Shown: positions 42,563 through 52,109, counted from the first letter of the stretch. The stretch: DNA of 64,000 bases from JAFGGG01 sp964638895 (GCA_964638895.1 CAZWYY010000010.1:1-64000); one strand, 5' to 3'. Notes: generated from the letters alone by a model not told the origin. Numbers and translations: made by a program.

Positions 42563-43092
42563 CTTTTTTTGTTATACAGACCAGGTCTCAAAAAACAGCC
42601 CAGTATTTCGATGTCGCCAAAAAACAACTTGAACACAGCCCCGTCACTGTGCACTGGCCGCGGCGAAACCTGAAAATCCGTAAAAAAGGGAAGATACAGG
42701 AGACTCTTTGTCCCATCTTTCCGGGATACCTTTTTCTGGAAACAAACATGATCTCCCCCGACATTTATAATACCTGCAGGCGTATCCCCGGTTTTATTCG
42801 CTTTCTCAAAGACAATCGTCATATCACCCCGCTTTCGGGGAGGGACAAGGAGATTGTGGCCCACTTTCTTACCCTGGGCGAAGTTGTGGGCTACTCGGTC
42901 GCGACCTTCGACGAACACCAGCGTGTGCGCATCATCTCCGGTCCGTTGCAGGGGTTGGAAGGTCATATCATCAAGGTAAGCAGGCGCAAGAAACGTATTA
43001 AACTGAAATTAGAGTTGTATGAAGACTCTTTTTTTATTGATTTTGGCTTCGAATCGATCGAAAAGGTAACAGAAGAAGCAAAAAAAAGATGA
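42559..43092 (+). CDS. Specialised NusG paralogue (RfaH/LoaP/UpxY-like antiterminator)
   Basis: At 177 residues it has an NGN domain (about 1-110), with MTFFVIQTRSQKTAQYF and PIFPGYLFLETNM, the classic NusG FPGYxF core. A KOW domain follows (about 117-165, QRVRIISGPLQGLEGHIIKV). It lies directly inside a polysaccharide operon, as RfaH-, LoaP- and UpxY-type factors do, so it most likely loads on RNA polymerase at the start of long surface-glycan operons and prevents early termination. Which subfamily it belongs to is not settled by eye; no ops-like site was found. Translation is coupled to the Wzz-like gene (ATGA overlap). Confidence 0.88.
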   Translation: MTFFVIQTRSQKTAQYFDVAKKQLEHSPVTVHWPRRNLKIRKKGKIQETLCPIFPGYLFLETNMISPDIYNTCRRIPGFIRFLKDNRHITPLSGRDKEIVAHFLTLGEVVGYSVATFDEHQRVRIISGPLQGLEGHIIKVSRRKKRIKLKLELYEDSFFIDFGFESIEKVTEEAKKR

Positions 43093-43198
43093 ACATCAAA
43101 TTAAAAAGGCTCAAAGCGGAGGTTATTTTTCATGCCGCGGCCCTAAAACATGTACCGTTCACAACCATAGGCCTATTCACCGGCTTAAAGAGAAAAAA

Positions 43199-44392
43199 AT
43201 GAGAAAGCATATTGATTTTATTCCGTTCTCAAGGCCCAGCATAGGCAAACGTGAGGAACGCGCCGCCGTCGACGTACTGCGCAGCGGATGGCTTACCACG
43301 GGCAAGATCAGCGCAGAGTTTGAACGTGAGTTTGCCGCGTATGTGGGCGCAAAATACGCCCTGGCCGTAAACTCCGGTACCGCCGGACTGCACCTGGCTT
43401 TGGAAGCCCTGGGAATCAAGCCAAGGCAATACGTTCTCACCACACCGTATACGTTCACTGCAAGCGCTGAGGTCATAGAATATATGGGCGCACGGCCATT
43501 GTTTGTCGACATCAATGAGGACTCCTATAATATGGACCCGAACCTGGCCGGCGCGGCACTTGGGCGTTATAAACAAGAAATCGGCTGTGTGCTTCCGGTT
43601 CATATCGGGGGTCTGCCCTGTGACATATCCGCATTGTGCCGCCTGGCCGGGGCCCGATCCGTTCCGCTTGTCGAGGATAGCGCCCACGCGTTTCCTGTTG
43701 CGCTTGACGGGAAATACCTGGGCACCTTCGGCTCAGCGGGAGTATTTTCATTCTATGCCAACAAAACCATGACCACCGGCGAGGGAGGAATGATCATAAC
43801 CGATGATCATGATCTGGCCGAACACATAAGGATACTCAGGCTGCACGGTATAGACCGTGACGTATGGAACCGTTATACGGACCGGGCGGACACCCGCTCG
43901 TGGCATTACCAAATCGTGACCAAGGGGTTTAAATATAACCTCCCGGACCTGCTTGCCGCAATCGGCAGGGTCCAGCTTACCAGGGCCCGCGATTTTCTGA
44001 CCGCACGCAGGGAAATTGCCACGTATTACCTGCGGGAGCTGGCGGACTGCGATTTTATCGGCCTGCCCCAAAGCAGCGAATCGCACGCCTGGCATCTTTT
44101 TATAATAAAAATCCGCCCTAAAAAGCTTACCATAACCAGGGACAAGTTCATCGAAAAGCTGCGGGAATTGGGCATCGGTGTTTCGGTTCATTTTATTCCC
44201 CTGCATATCATGCCCTATTTTAAGGCCAAATACGGGTTCAAACCCCAGGATTTCCCCATTGCCCTGAACAACTACCTGCAGAGTATCAGCCTGCCTATTT
44301 ATCCGGGTTTAAGCAGGAGCCAGGCAAAAAGAGTAATTGAAAGCATAAAAAAAATAGGGTACTCTCATTATAAAACCCATGGCACTTCTTGA
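43199..44392 (+). CDS. DegT/DnrJ/EryC1-type sugar aminotransferase
   Basis: The 397-aa protein shows the PLP fold pattern: FSRPSIGKREERAAVDVLRS, SGTAGLHLALEALGI, VEDSAHAF, and SFYANKTMTTGEGGMI with Lys189 as the PLP-binding lysine. DegT-family enzymes aminate keto-sugar nucleotides in surface-glycan synthesis. The exact sugar is unknown: no dehydratase that would make its UDP- or TDP-keto substrate is in the window, although Gmd makes GDP-4-keto-6-deoxymannose, which a perosamine synthase (same family) could use. It stands in a 106-bp gap after the NusG-type gene and overlaps the next gene by 14 bases. Confidence 0.88.
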   Translation: MRKHIDFIPFSRPSIGKREERAAVDVLRSGWLTTGKISAEFEREFAAYVGAKYALAVNSGTAGLHLALEALGIKPRQYVLTTPYTFTASAEVIEYMGARPLFVDINEDSYNMDPNLAGAALGRYKQEIGCVLPVHIGGLPCDISALCRLAGARSVPLVEDSAHAFPVALDGKYLGTFGSAGVFSFYANKTMTTGEGGMIITDDHDLAEHIRILRLHGIDRDVWNRYTDRADTRSWHYQIVTKGFKYNLPDLLAAIGRVQLTRARDFLTARREIATYYLRELADCDFIGLPQSSESHAWHLFIIKIRPKKLTITRDKFIEKLRELGIGVSVHFIPLHIMPYFKAKYGFKPQDFPIALNNYLQSISLPIYPGLSRSQAKRVIESIKKIGYSHYKTHGTS

Positions 44393-46442
44393 AGAAATGA
44401 TAAAATCATTAAAGGGCCTCTCGGTGTTTGCCTCCGATATCAGCATGAAAAACTGCTACCATGGGCTGATTATTTCCTCACCCATTCATAAGGGCAGCTT
44501 TGTCATCACTAGACCTCCGGATCTTCCCCACGGATACGTATTCTTAAGTGCCGGGGATATTCCCGGTAAAAACAAACTTTCGCTTTACCTTGAAAGTATG
44601 CCCTTCTTGGCGGAAAAAAAAATCCAGTACAAGGGACAGCCACTCTGCCTGTTGGGGGGACCCGACAAAAATGAGTTAAAAACCCTGGCCGCTCAAATTC
44701 AGATCCAATACCAGGAAGAGACCCCGTGTCTTTCCGTGGAGAATTATACACAGGAGGATATCATCCGCAAGGAATCCCTGCATAAGGGGGATGTGGAAAA
44801 AGTATTTTCAGGCTGCGCCAAAATCATAGAAGGCGAGTTTCGAACCGATTTTGAAGAATACCATTTTATAGAACCGCAGACCGCGATCGCGTTCTGGGAT
44901 AAAAAGAAGTTGTCCGTATACTGTGCAACCAAGAACCTTTTTTACACACGCAACAGTGTGGCCGATTTTTTACATATACCCAAACAACAGACCAATATCC
45001 TGGTCCCCGATTTTGTACAGGATCAGGGTGAAAAGCAGGTGTTGCCCACATTGCTGGCGTCATTTGCCGCGCTGCTTTCAATGGTGTGCAATAAACCGGT
45101 AAGGATCTCTTACGACAATACTGTAAAGCGCTACCCGTGTATTATCAGGCATAAAACGGCCCTTGACGCTAACAGGATGCCCGTGGGCATGAAAAGCGAG
45201 ATTCTGCTTGATGCAGGGGCCTTTAATATCTTCTATCCGAATGTGTTCAAACGCGCCCTTTTTTCTCTCTGCGGTGCCTACGACCCCGAACATCTTGAGA
45301 TTAACGCTTTTTACATCCGCACCAACAAGGTTCCCTTTACCCGCTTTCTTAATACCGGAGCCCTGGAAAGTTTTTTTGCAATCGAATTACACACATCCGA
45401 CATAGCCAGAATTTGTGAGTCCGATCCGTTCACCCTGAGAAAGAACATTCTCCGTAAAACACCGGCAAAAAATACCAAGGCTTCTTTCTCAACGGAGAGT
45501 ATTACGGAAATCCTGGCCGATGTGTCAGCCAGGGCCGATTTTCTGCGAAAATACAGCTCATACGAAGCCCTGTTAAAACATACACCCCAACCGGATCAGC
45601 TCCCCCTTCCGCGGAGGGGGATCGGCCTTTCGCTCTGTTTCTTCGGTTTTGATTTCCTTGACGAGGTCACACAATCTTCCAAATACTCTATAAAGCTTTC
45701 CTTGCATAAAAACAACAACCTCACGATTTACACCTCCGCCCTGGAAACGGATCAAAGCCTGAAACAGTTGTTTGCCTCTATTGCCTCACGTATTATGGGG
45801 ATCAACACGGCCAAGATTTCGTTTGAATCACAAAATACACAGAATATCCCGGATTCCGGTCCACTTACCGAAACGAGGGTTATCACCCATATCGGGAAGC
45901 TTCTGGAACAGGGGTGTTTGGCGCTGCTCGCCAAAAAGAAAACAAAAACATTCCCGGTCACCGTAATAAAATCAAACACCATCTCTCCCCTGACGGATAA
46001 AGCAAAACTCATATACGATCATTCATATCGCGATTCACTTACCTGGTGCGCATTTATTATCGAAGTGGAAATAGATCCCATAACTCTTGAAATAAACTGT
46101 AAAAATATCTGGGTCAGTATAGAGGCCGGGACCATACTCGAGCCTGAAAAGGTTCGGGTCCACCTGGAAAAAGAAATCTTGATCGGACTACGCTCCGTAG
46201 GTTTCAGGCAGGCCTTTAAAGATCATAAATACATACCTTCCCAACATCTGCCGCCCATTGCCATTAATTTTCTGGAAAAACCTTTCAAACACGGGCCGCT
46301 GGGCGCCAAGGGCATCGGAGAGCTGCCCAGTATCTGCGTGGCCCCGGCCTATGTGGCGGCGGTTTCGCAGGCTTTAGGAATCAGCATCACAAAGATGCCC
46401 CTGATTCCCGAACATATAGAAGGGTACCTGGAAAATAAATGA
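44379..46442 (+). CDS. Molybdenum hydroxylase large subunit (xanthine dehydrogenase family), divergent
   Basis: The 687-aa protein follows the molybdopterin subunit of xanthine dehydrogenase-like enzymes, which is usually about 760 aa. It has the stretch YHFIEPQTAIAFWDKKKLSV, later RISYDNTVKRYPCIIRHKT, and near the end GAKGIGELPSICVAPAY with the catalytic Glu (Glu648) kept. Where relatives carry the GGGFGGK motif near residue 210 this protein reads VPDFVQDQGEKQ, so substrate or cofactor contacts are changed. The partners for electron transfer are the next two genes. The start is at ATG 44379 overlapping the previous gene, or possibly ATG 44397. The substrate is unknown. Confidence 0.8.
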   Translation: MALLEEMIKSLKGLSVFASDISMKNCYHGLIISSPIHKGSFVITRPPDLPHGYVFLSAGDIPGKNKLSLYLESMPFLAEKKIQYKGQPLCLLGGPDKNELKTLAAQIQIQYQEETPCLSVENYTQEDIIRKESLHKGDVEKVFSGCAKIIEGEFRTDFEEYHFIEPQTAIAFWDKKKLSVYCATKNLFYTRNSVADFLHIPKQQTNILVPDFVQDQGEKQVLPTLLASFAALLSMVCNKPVRISYDNTVKRYPCIIRHKTALDANRMPVGMKSEILLDAGAFNIFYPNVFKRALFSLCGAYDPEHLEINAFYIRTNKVPFTRFLNTGALESFFAIELHTSDIARICESDPFTLRKNILRKTPAKNTKASFSTESITEILADVSARADFLRKYSSYEALLKHTPQPDQLPLPRRGIGLSLCFFGFDFLDEVTQSSKYSIKLSLHKNNNLTIYTSALETDQSLKQLFASIASRIMGINTAKISFESQNTQNIPDSGPLTETRVITHIGKLLEQGCLALLAKKKTKTFPVTVIKSNTISPLTDKAKLIYDHSYRDSLTWCAFIIEVEIDPITLEINCKNIWVSIEAGTILEPEKVRVHLEKEILIGLRSVGFRQAFKDHKYIPSQHLPPIAINFLEKPFKHGPLGAKGIGELPSICVAPAYVAAVSQALGISITKMPLIPEHIEGYLENK

Positions 46443-46933
46443 AGATTTCATTCATGCTTAACGGCAAAGAAACTGTCTTAGACACACCGCCCCTTACCAC
46501 CCTGCTGCGTATTCTGAGGGATAACCTCGGCCTTAAAGGCACAAAATGCGGGTGCCAGGAAGGTGAATGTAATTCATGCCTGGTTTTTCTCAATGAAATG
46601 CCGGTGAACTCGTGTCTGGTCCCGGCCTTCCGTGTAAACGGCGGCAGTGTTGTCACGATCGAAGGATTCAGTCAAACCAGGGAATACCAGAGTATTGAAA
46701 AAGCCTTTGTAAAACTGAATATCATGGGCTGCGGTTTTTGCACTCCAAGCCTTATTTTAGCCACGGAATCCCTATTGTCCGGTAAGCCCCACGCCACAAG
46801 AGATGAGATTATTGAAAACCTCTCCTCATATTTTTGTTTATGCACCGGGTATCACCAGGTTGTAGACGCCATCCAAAATGCATCCGAATTACGGAGGAAA
46901 AGAAAGAATGAAAAAAAATCTTCCTCCGGTTAA
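46439..46933 (+). CDS. Molybdenum hydroxylase 2Fe-2S subunit
   Basis: At 164 residues this is a full-length small subunit. The first cluster is plant-ferredoxin-like, with KCGCQEGECNSC and a later Cys in MPVNSC. The second cluster ligands are GCGFCTPS and CLCTGYH, as in xanthine dehydrogenase and CO dehydrogenase small subunits. It passes electrons from the molybdenum centre to FAD. The ATG overlaps the stop of the large subunit by four bases, and its 3' end overlaps the FAD-subunit gene. Confidence 0.95.
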   Translation: MKISFMLNGKETVLDTPPLTTLLRILRDNLGLKGTKCGCQEGECNSCLVFLNEMPVNSCLVPAFRVNGGSVVTIEGFSQTREYQSIEKAFVKLNIMGCGFCTPSLILATESLLSGKPHATRDEIIENLSSYFCLCTGYHQVVDAIQNASELRRKRKNEKKSSSG

Positions 46934-47762
46934 AATACTAAATCCGCTTTCTTTAAAAGAATTGTACATACTTCATACGGAATATCCGGATGCCCTGTTG
47001 TTCGCGGGGGGAACCCAGATAATGAGAACCTTCACCCAACCGCATCATTGCATTATTTCACTGACCGGCATCAGGGAACTTACCAGAATACGGCGAAAGG
47101 AAAACTATCTTGAAATCGGAGGATGCGTCACACTTTCAAGAATCTTGAGTCTCGGTCCGAATGTAGTTCCGGGCGCCCTGTATCAGGCGATCTCAGGGGT
47201 CGCCAGCCCATCGATTCGCAACATGGCCACAATAGGAGGGAATATCTGCATCGCCTCATATGTTTCGGATTTGATTGTACCGCTTGTGCTTTACGATGCC
47301 AGAATTGAGGTCAAAACCGACACCGGGGTTCAATGGCTTTCACTGCTGCGCTTTATTCAGACCCACGAAAAAACAGGTCTTAACCGGGATGAGACCGTGC
47401 TTCTAATCCGCATCCCGCTGGAAGATTGGCATGAAGAGACCTATATTAAACTTGATACCATCGACCTGCCCCACCCTTCAACACTCAAATGCGCGGCGGC
47501 GGTAAGGATAAACAAAAACAGCATTAATGACCTGCGCCTTGTTTTCGGCGGCATTAACCCGATCGTGCTGCGCAGCAGGGAGCTTGAGGGCCTGCTTATC
47601 GGCGATAAACTCCCCCTGCCCAAAAAAGGCATCGATTTTTTTTGCACGGAGCTTATCAAGCTCCTGGAATCAAAGGCCCCCGGTTTCCTGCCCCACCCAT
47701 ATCATTTCGGAACCGCGGTGCGTTTTGCCCGGCATTTTCTTTCCTCTCTGAACATCACTTGA
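46908..47762 (+). CDS. Molybdenum hydroxylase FAD-binding subunit
   Basis: From the ATG at 46908 the protein has 284 residues; GGAGG lies ten bases before it, and the ATG ten codons earlier is less likely. It has the FAD-binding signatures LLFAGGTQIMRT and MATIGGNICIAS, and the C-terminal domain (from about 165) of this subunit type. It should accept electrons from the 2Fe-2S subunit and pass them to NAD or another acceptor. The gene order large, small, FAD is one of the usual orders. No molybdenum-cofactor genes or accessory protein XdhC are seen nearby. Confidence 0.92.
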   Translation: MKKNLPPVKILNPLSLKELYILHTEYPDALLFAGGTQIMRTFTQPHHCIISLTGIRELTRIRRKENYLEIGGCVTLSRILSLGPNVVPGALYQAISGVASPSIRNMATIGGNICIASYVSDLIVPLVLYDARIEVKTDTGVQWLSLLRFIQTHEKTGLNRDETVLLIRIPLEDWHEETYIKLDTIDLPHPSTLKCAAAVRINKNSINDLRLVFGGINPIVLRSRELEGLLIGDKLPLPKKGIDFFCTELIKLLESKAPGFLPHPYHFGTAVRFARHFLSSLNIT

Positions 47763-47844
47763 AATTCCCCGAAGCCGACTACGTCCCCTTCCCTTTTCCT
47801 TATTTACAGAGCTCCGCTATCACGGTATAGTATAGATGTTGGCC

Positions 47845-50800
47845 ATGGCTGAATTCATTCACCTTCACACACACTCCGATTATTCCCTGTTGGACGGCAT
47901 AGCCTCCATACCCGACCTGGTTGCCAGGGCGAAAAGCATGGACATGAGCCACCTGGCGCTTACCGACCACGGTAACATGTTCGGCGCCTTGCGGTTTTAT
48001 AAGGCCTGTTTGAAACAAGATATCAAACCTATTATCGGTTCGGAGTTTTACGTGACCCCGGGCTCGCGGTTTCAGAAGGCTATCAGTGAGGGCGCCGTCA
48101 AATACCATCATCTGGTGCTTCTGGCCAGGGACCAGGTCGGGTACCGCAATCTGCTGGAGCTTTCCTCCAGAAGTTATACCGAGGGCTTTTATTACAAGCC
48201 ACGCATAGACAAAGAGCTGCTGCGGCAATACTCACAGGGACTTGTCTGTCTTACGGCCTGCCTGGCCGGCGAGATCCCCGCCCTGATTTTAAACGACAGG
48301 CATGATGAGGCCAAAAAACAAGCGCTTTATTACAGGGAGCTGTTCGGTAAGGATAACTTCTACCTTGAACTCCAGTACCACGGCATACCCGAACAGAAAA
48401 AGGTGAACAGGGCGCTGGTCGAGATCTCGAAAAACACGGGCATTCCCCTTGCGGCTACCAATGACATCCACTACACGGACAAGGAAGACGCCCTGGCGCA
48501 CGATGTGGCCATCTGTATCGGCACCAATAAAAAACTGAACGAGGGCTCCCGGCTGAAGTTCGAACACCCGGAGTTCTATTTCAAAAGCCCCCAGGAGATG
48601 CAAACCATTTTCTCCGGCCTGTCCGAGGCCTTAAGCAACACGGTGCGCATCGCCGGCATGTGCAACCTGGAGATCCCCCTGCCCGGACCGCAGCTTCCGC
48701 GATACGAGGTTGAAGAGGGATACTCCCTGGAAAGCTACCTGGAAGATATTGTGATGAAACGCCTGGTTGAGCGCTATCAGTCCGTGACCACGGAGATGAT
48801 GGAGCGGATCAAATACGAGCTTAAGGTAATCAATTCAATGGGGTACACGGGCTATTTCCTCATCGTCTGGGACTTCATCTCCTTCGCCAAACAACAGGGA
48901 ATTCCCGTGGGCCCCGGGCGTGGGTCCGGCGCCGGTTCGCTGGTGGCCTACTGCCTGGGCATTACCGATATCGATCCCCTTAAATACGGCCTGCTCTTCG
49001 AACGTTTTTTGAATCCGGAGCGGATTTCCATGCCGGATTTCGATATCGACTTCTGCTACGAGCGCAGGTCAGAGGTGATCGAGTATGTCACCCAAAAATA
49101 CGGCGCGGACAGGGTGGCCCAAATCATCACCTTCGGCACGCTCAAGGCCAGGGCCGTGATCAGGGACGTGGCCAGGGTGCTGGACATCCCGTACGCCGAG
49201 GCGGACGGCATCGCCAAGCTCATCCCCATGGCCCCCAAGATGACCCTGGAAAAGGCCATGCATCTGGAAAAAAAGTTAAAGGCCCTGGAAAACAAGGGCA
49301 CTCTCTACCAACAGCTTATTTCGGTGAGTAAAAAACTCGAGGGACTTTGTCGGCACGCCTCCACGCACGCGGCCGGCATCGTGATCGGCCAGGCCCCGCT
49401 TACGCATTACGTACCGCTTTACAAGGACCCCAAAACCGGTTCGATCGCCACCCAGTACACCATGGATTACCTTGAGGAGTCGGGCCTGGTGAAGATGGAT
49501 TTTTTGGGACTGAAGACACTGACCCTCATCAACAATACGGTAAGGCTCATCAAAAACCGCGGCATTGAGTTCGATATCAACACCATTCCCCTGGATGATC
49601 CCACTACTTTTAAAATGCTCTCTCTGGGCAAGAGTACCTGCATTTTCCAGTTTGAGAGTTCGGGCATGCAAAACATTTTAAAAAGGGCCAAACCCGAACG
49701 CCTCGAGGATCTGATCGCCTTGAACGCCCTGTACCGCCCGGGCCCCATGGAAAACATCGACCAGTTCATCAATGGAAAACTGAACTGGACCTCTATTCAA
49801 TACCCCCTGCCTGAGCTGGAGCCGTTTCTAAATGAGACCTATGGAGTGATTGTCTACCAGGAACAGGTGATGCAGATCGCGCAAAAAGTGGCGGGATTTT
49901 CGCTGGGCCAAGCCGATATCCTCCGGCGCGCCATGGGCAAGAAAAAGGTCGACGTCATGGCCGAGCAGAAGGTGAGGTTTGTGGACGGCTCCGTGCGTAA
50001 CGGGTATACCAAGGAAACGGCGGAAAAATTGTTCGACCTCCTAATTCCCTTCGCCGGTTACGGCTTCAACAAATCGCACGCCGCCGCCTACTCTTTGATC
50101 GCCTACCAGACCGCGTATCTGAAGGCCAATTTCCCCAGGGAGTTTATGGCCGCCAACCTCACCAACGAGGTGCACAACACGGATAAGCTGGCACAGTATA
50201 TAAAGGAAACCAGGGAGATGGGTATTGAAATCCTGGCCCCGGATTTAAACCTTTCGGAAAAAGAGTTTACCGTGGTGGGGGGCAGCATTGTGTACGGACT
50301 AATCGGTGTCAAAAACATCGGTGACGCGGCGGTGGACGAAATAGTCAACGAGCGGCTACGGAACGGGAAGTACAGCAGCATCCTGAATTTCCTGGAGCGC
50401 GTGAACGGCAAGGTGGTAAACCGCAAGGCGGTCGAGGCCCTGATCCTGGCCGGCATCCTGGACTGCTTCGGCGAAACCAGGGCCTGCCTGTTTCATAACC
50501 TGGAGCGGATCATGGAAACTGCAAGCAGGCGCCGCGCTCATAGGGAAAGCGGCCAGGGCCTGTTGTTCGACGACATGGAGTCGGAATCGTTCGAGGCCGG
50601 ATTTCTGGAAAAGGTCGACGAATGGCCCAAGATGAAGCTCTTGATGGACGAACGGGACAACCTGGGATTTTTCTTCTCCGGCCATCCCCTGGATGATTAT
50701 GAGGTGCTGATCAAAAAATACACCACGCTCAACCTGGCGGATCTGGAAAACGCAGCCGCGGGGCGCGGTTACTCGCTTATTGCAATGATCAAAACCATCA

Positions 50801-51264
50801 AGGAGATCTTCTCCAAAACAGGCAAGAGAATGGCGTTCGTTGAGGTGGAGGATAAAAACGGCTCCATGGAACTGGTTGTTTTTTCGGATGTCTTTGCCCG
50901 ATACCGTGAACTGCTGGAGGAAAACCAGGTTCGCGCGTTTTTCGGTAAGATCGATACCAGCCGGGGCGAGCCGTCCTTCATCGTGGATGAAATACTCCCG
51001 CCCTCCAAGATAAAGCACAAGAAGGCCGGCTCGGTTCACATCCGTATCGCGCGTGATTTCCTGAATGAGGACAACTCGTACCAACTCAGGGATTATTTGT
51101 TCGACCAGAAGGGCGGCTGTCTGCTGTACTTTCACCTGGCCGGTAACGGCCATAAAAGGGAAAAGGTAATTAAGGCCGCCCCCCAGCTTACCGTCTCGGC
51201 GGAGCCCGAGGTTCTGTCCAAATTAAAACTATATCCCCAGGTTATCGATGTTTGGAGTGAATGA
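47845..51264 (+). CDS. dnaE: DNA polymerase III alpha subunit
   Basis: From the ATG at 47845 the protein has 1139 residues (an ATG three codons earlier also exists). It starts with the PHP domain (FIHLHTHSDYSLLDGI), then the palm with the catalytic pattern MPDFDIDFCYERR (PDxDxD). VGPGRGSGAGSLVAYCLGI precedes it, and RHASTHAAGIVI follows. Thumb and finger regions, a helix-hairpin-helix part near 830-900 (IGDAAVDEIV) and an OB fold (about 960-1050, MAFVEVEDKNGSMELVVFSD) follow in normal order. It is the main replicative polymerase. The downstream PHP-domain gene overlaps by four bases. Confidence 0.98.
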   Translation: MAEFIHLHTHSDYSLLDGIASIPDLVARAKSMDMSHLALTDHGNMFGALRFYKACLKQDIKPIIGSEFYVTPGSRFQKAISEGAVKYHHLVLLARDQVGYRNLLELSSRSYTEGFYYKPRIDKELLRQYSQGLVCLTACLAGEIPALILNDRHDEAKKQALYYRELFGKDNFYLELQYHGIPEQKKVNRALVEISKNTGIPLAATNDIHYTDKEDALAHDVAICIGTNKKLNEGSRLKFEHPEFYFKSPQEMQTIFSGLSEALSNTVRIAGMCNLEIPLPGPQLPRYEVEEGYSLESYLEDIVMKRLVERYQSVTTEMMERIKYELKVINSMGYTGYFLIVWDFISFAKQQGIPVGPGRGSGAGSLVAYCLGITDIDPLKYGLLFERFLNPERISMPDFDIDFCYERRSEVIEYVTQKYGADRVAQIITFGTLKARAVIRDVARVLDIPYAEADGIAKLIPMAPKMTLEKAMHLEKKLKALENKGTLYQQLISVSKKLEGLCRHASTHAAGIVIGQAPLTHYVPLYKDPKTGSIATQYTMDYLEESGLVKMDFLGLKTLTLINNTVRLIKNRGIEFDINTIPLDDPTTFKMLSLGKSTCIFQFESSGMQNILKRAKPERLEDLIALNALYRPGPMENIDQFINGKLNWTSIQYPLPELEPFLNETYGVIVYQEQVMQIAQKVAGFSLGQADILRRAMGKKKVDVMAEQKVRFVDGSVRNGYTKETAEKLFDLLIPFAGYGFNKSHAAAYSLIAYQTAYLKANFPREFMAANLTNEVHNTDKLAQYIKETREMGIEILAPDLNLSEKEFTVVGGSIVYGLIGVKNIGDAAVDEIVNERLRNGKYSSILNFLERVNGKVVNRKAVEALILAGILDCFGETRACLFHNLERIMETASRRRAHRESGQGLLFDDMESESFEAGFLEKVDEWPKMKLLMDERDNLGFFFSGHPLDDYEVLIKKYTTLNLADLENAAAGRGYSLIAMIKTIKEIFSKTGKRMAFVEVEDKNGSMELVVFSDVFARYRELLEENQVRAFFGKIDTSRGEPSFIVDEILPPSKIKHKKAGSVHIRIARDFLNEDNSYQLRDYLFDQKGGCLLYFHLAGNGHKREKVIKAAPQLTVSAEPEVLSKLKLYPQVIDVWSE

Positions 51265-51935
51265 TTATGATTGATCTGCACACGCATACCTTTTTAAGCG
51301 ACGGGGTGCTGACCCCCGCGGAGCTGGTACGTAGGGCCGAAGAGGCCGGATACCTTGCCATCGGCATCGCCGATCACGCCGACGCCTCCAACCTGGAGCA
51401 GGTTGTCTCCGCAATAGTGCGCTTTTGTCATGAAACCGGAAGGCTGTACCGGCATATCAAGGTGATACCCGCCGTGGAGATCACCCATGTACCGCCGGCA
51501 CAAATCCCCTCCATGGTGGCCGGGGCACGCGCTTTGGGCGCCCGGCTGGTGATCTGTCACGGCCAGACCATCTGTGAGCCGGTCTACCCGGGCACCAACC
51601 ACGCGGCCATCACGGCTAAGGTTGATATCCTGGCCCATCCGGGGCTGCTTACGCCTGAGGAGGCGGCCCTGGCCGCCAAGAACAACGTATACCTTGAGCT
51701 TACCTCACGGTATTCCCACGGGCTGGCCAACGGCAGGGTGGCAAAGCTGGCTTTGGAACACGGGGCCCGGCTGGTACTCAACTCGGATTTTCACGCACCC
51801 GGGGACCTGCACTCCCCCGGGTTGCGTAAAAAGATCGTTCTGGGGGCAGGGCTCACAGAAGAGGATCTTAAACAGATAGAACTTAACATGCGCCAGATTG
51901 TTGATACGCTTTTTATGCCGGGTATCGCGGTGTAG
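51261..51935 (+). CDS. Stand-alone PHP-domain phosphoesterase
   Basis: The 224-aa protein has the metal-binding PHP motifs DLHTHTFLSDG, IGIADHAD, VEITHVPP, DILAHPG and LVLNSDFHAPGD in order. These motifs suit histidinol-phosphatase-like or related phosphoesterases, but the specific substrate is not predictable. Its ATG overlaps the dnaE stop by four bases, so it is co-translated with the polymerase; whether it has a proofreading or accessory role is speculation. A GC-rich block and a terminator follow. Confidence 0.9.
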   Translation: MIMIDLHTHTFLSDGVLTPAELVRRAEEAGYLAIGIADHADASNLEQVVSAIVRFCHETGRLYRHIKVIPAVEITHVPPAQIPSMVAGARALGARLVICHGQTICEPVYPGTNHAAITAKVDILAHPGLLTPEEAALAAKNNVYLELTSRYSHGLANGRVAKLALEHGARLVLNSDFHAPGDLHSPGLRKKIVLGAGLTEEDLKQIELNMRQIVDTLFMPGIAV

Positions 51936-52078
51936 GTTGCGGCGGCCGCCTCCCGGGCATTGCCGTTCAAGCAGGCGCAGACGGATTTACGGCGGCGGGC
52001 TGCAAGAAGTGGGCCCGAGGCGGCGTTATACAACAGTACGCGGCGACGGGCGGCCATAGGCGTAGGTCTGTGGCCCTG
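51936..52078 (+). other. GC-rich, fold-prone intergenic block
   Basis: Between the PHP gene and the terminator lies a stretch much richer in G and C than its neighbours. GCCGCCTC near its start can pair with GAGGCGGC about 65 bases later, and adjacent GGGC and GCCC extend the stem with a two-base bulge. The plus-strand frames are short. It may be a structured RNA, a dispersed repeat or a long 3' leader. I could not match it to 6S, SRP or RNase P RNA. Confidence 0.4.
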
Positions 52079-52109
52079 GCGGCGTGGATACGCCGCTACA
52101 CGATTTTTT
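52079..52109 (+). terminator. Intrinsic terminator of the dnaE-PHP transcript
   Basis: GCGGCGT (52079-52085) pairs with ACGCCGC (52090-52096) across the loop GGAT. Six T residues (52104-52109) follow after a seven-base gap. The stem is strong and GC-rich. Confidence 0.7.

Noticed and set aside
44379..46442. Possible selenocysteine (in-frame TGA) in the molybdenum hydroxylase
   Set aside because: The frame is continuous with no internal TGA.
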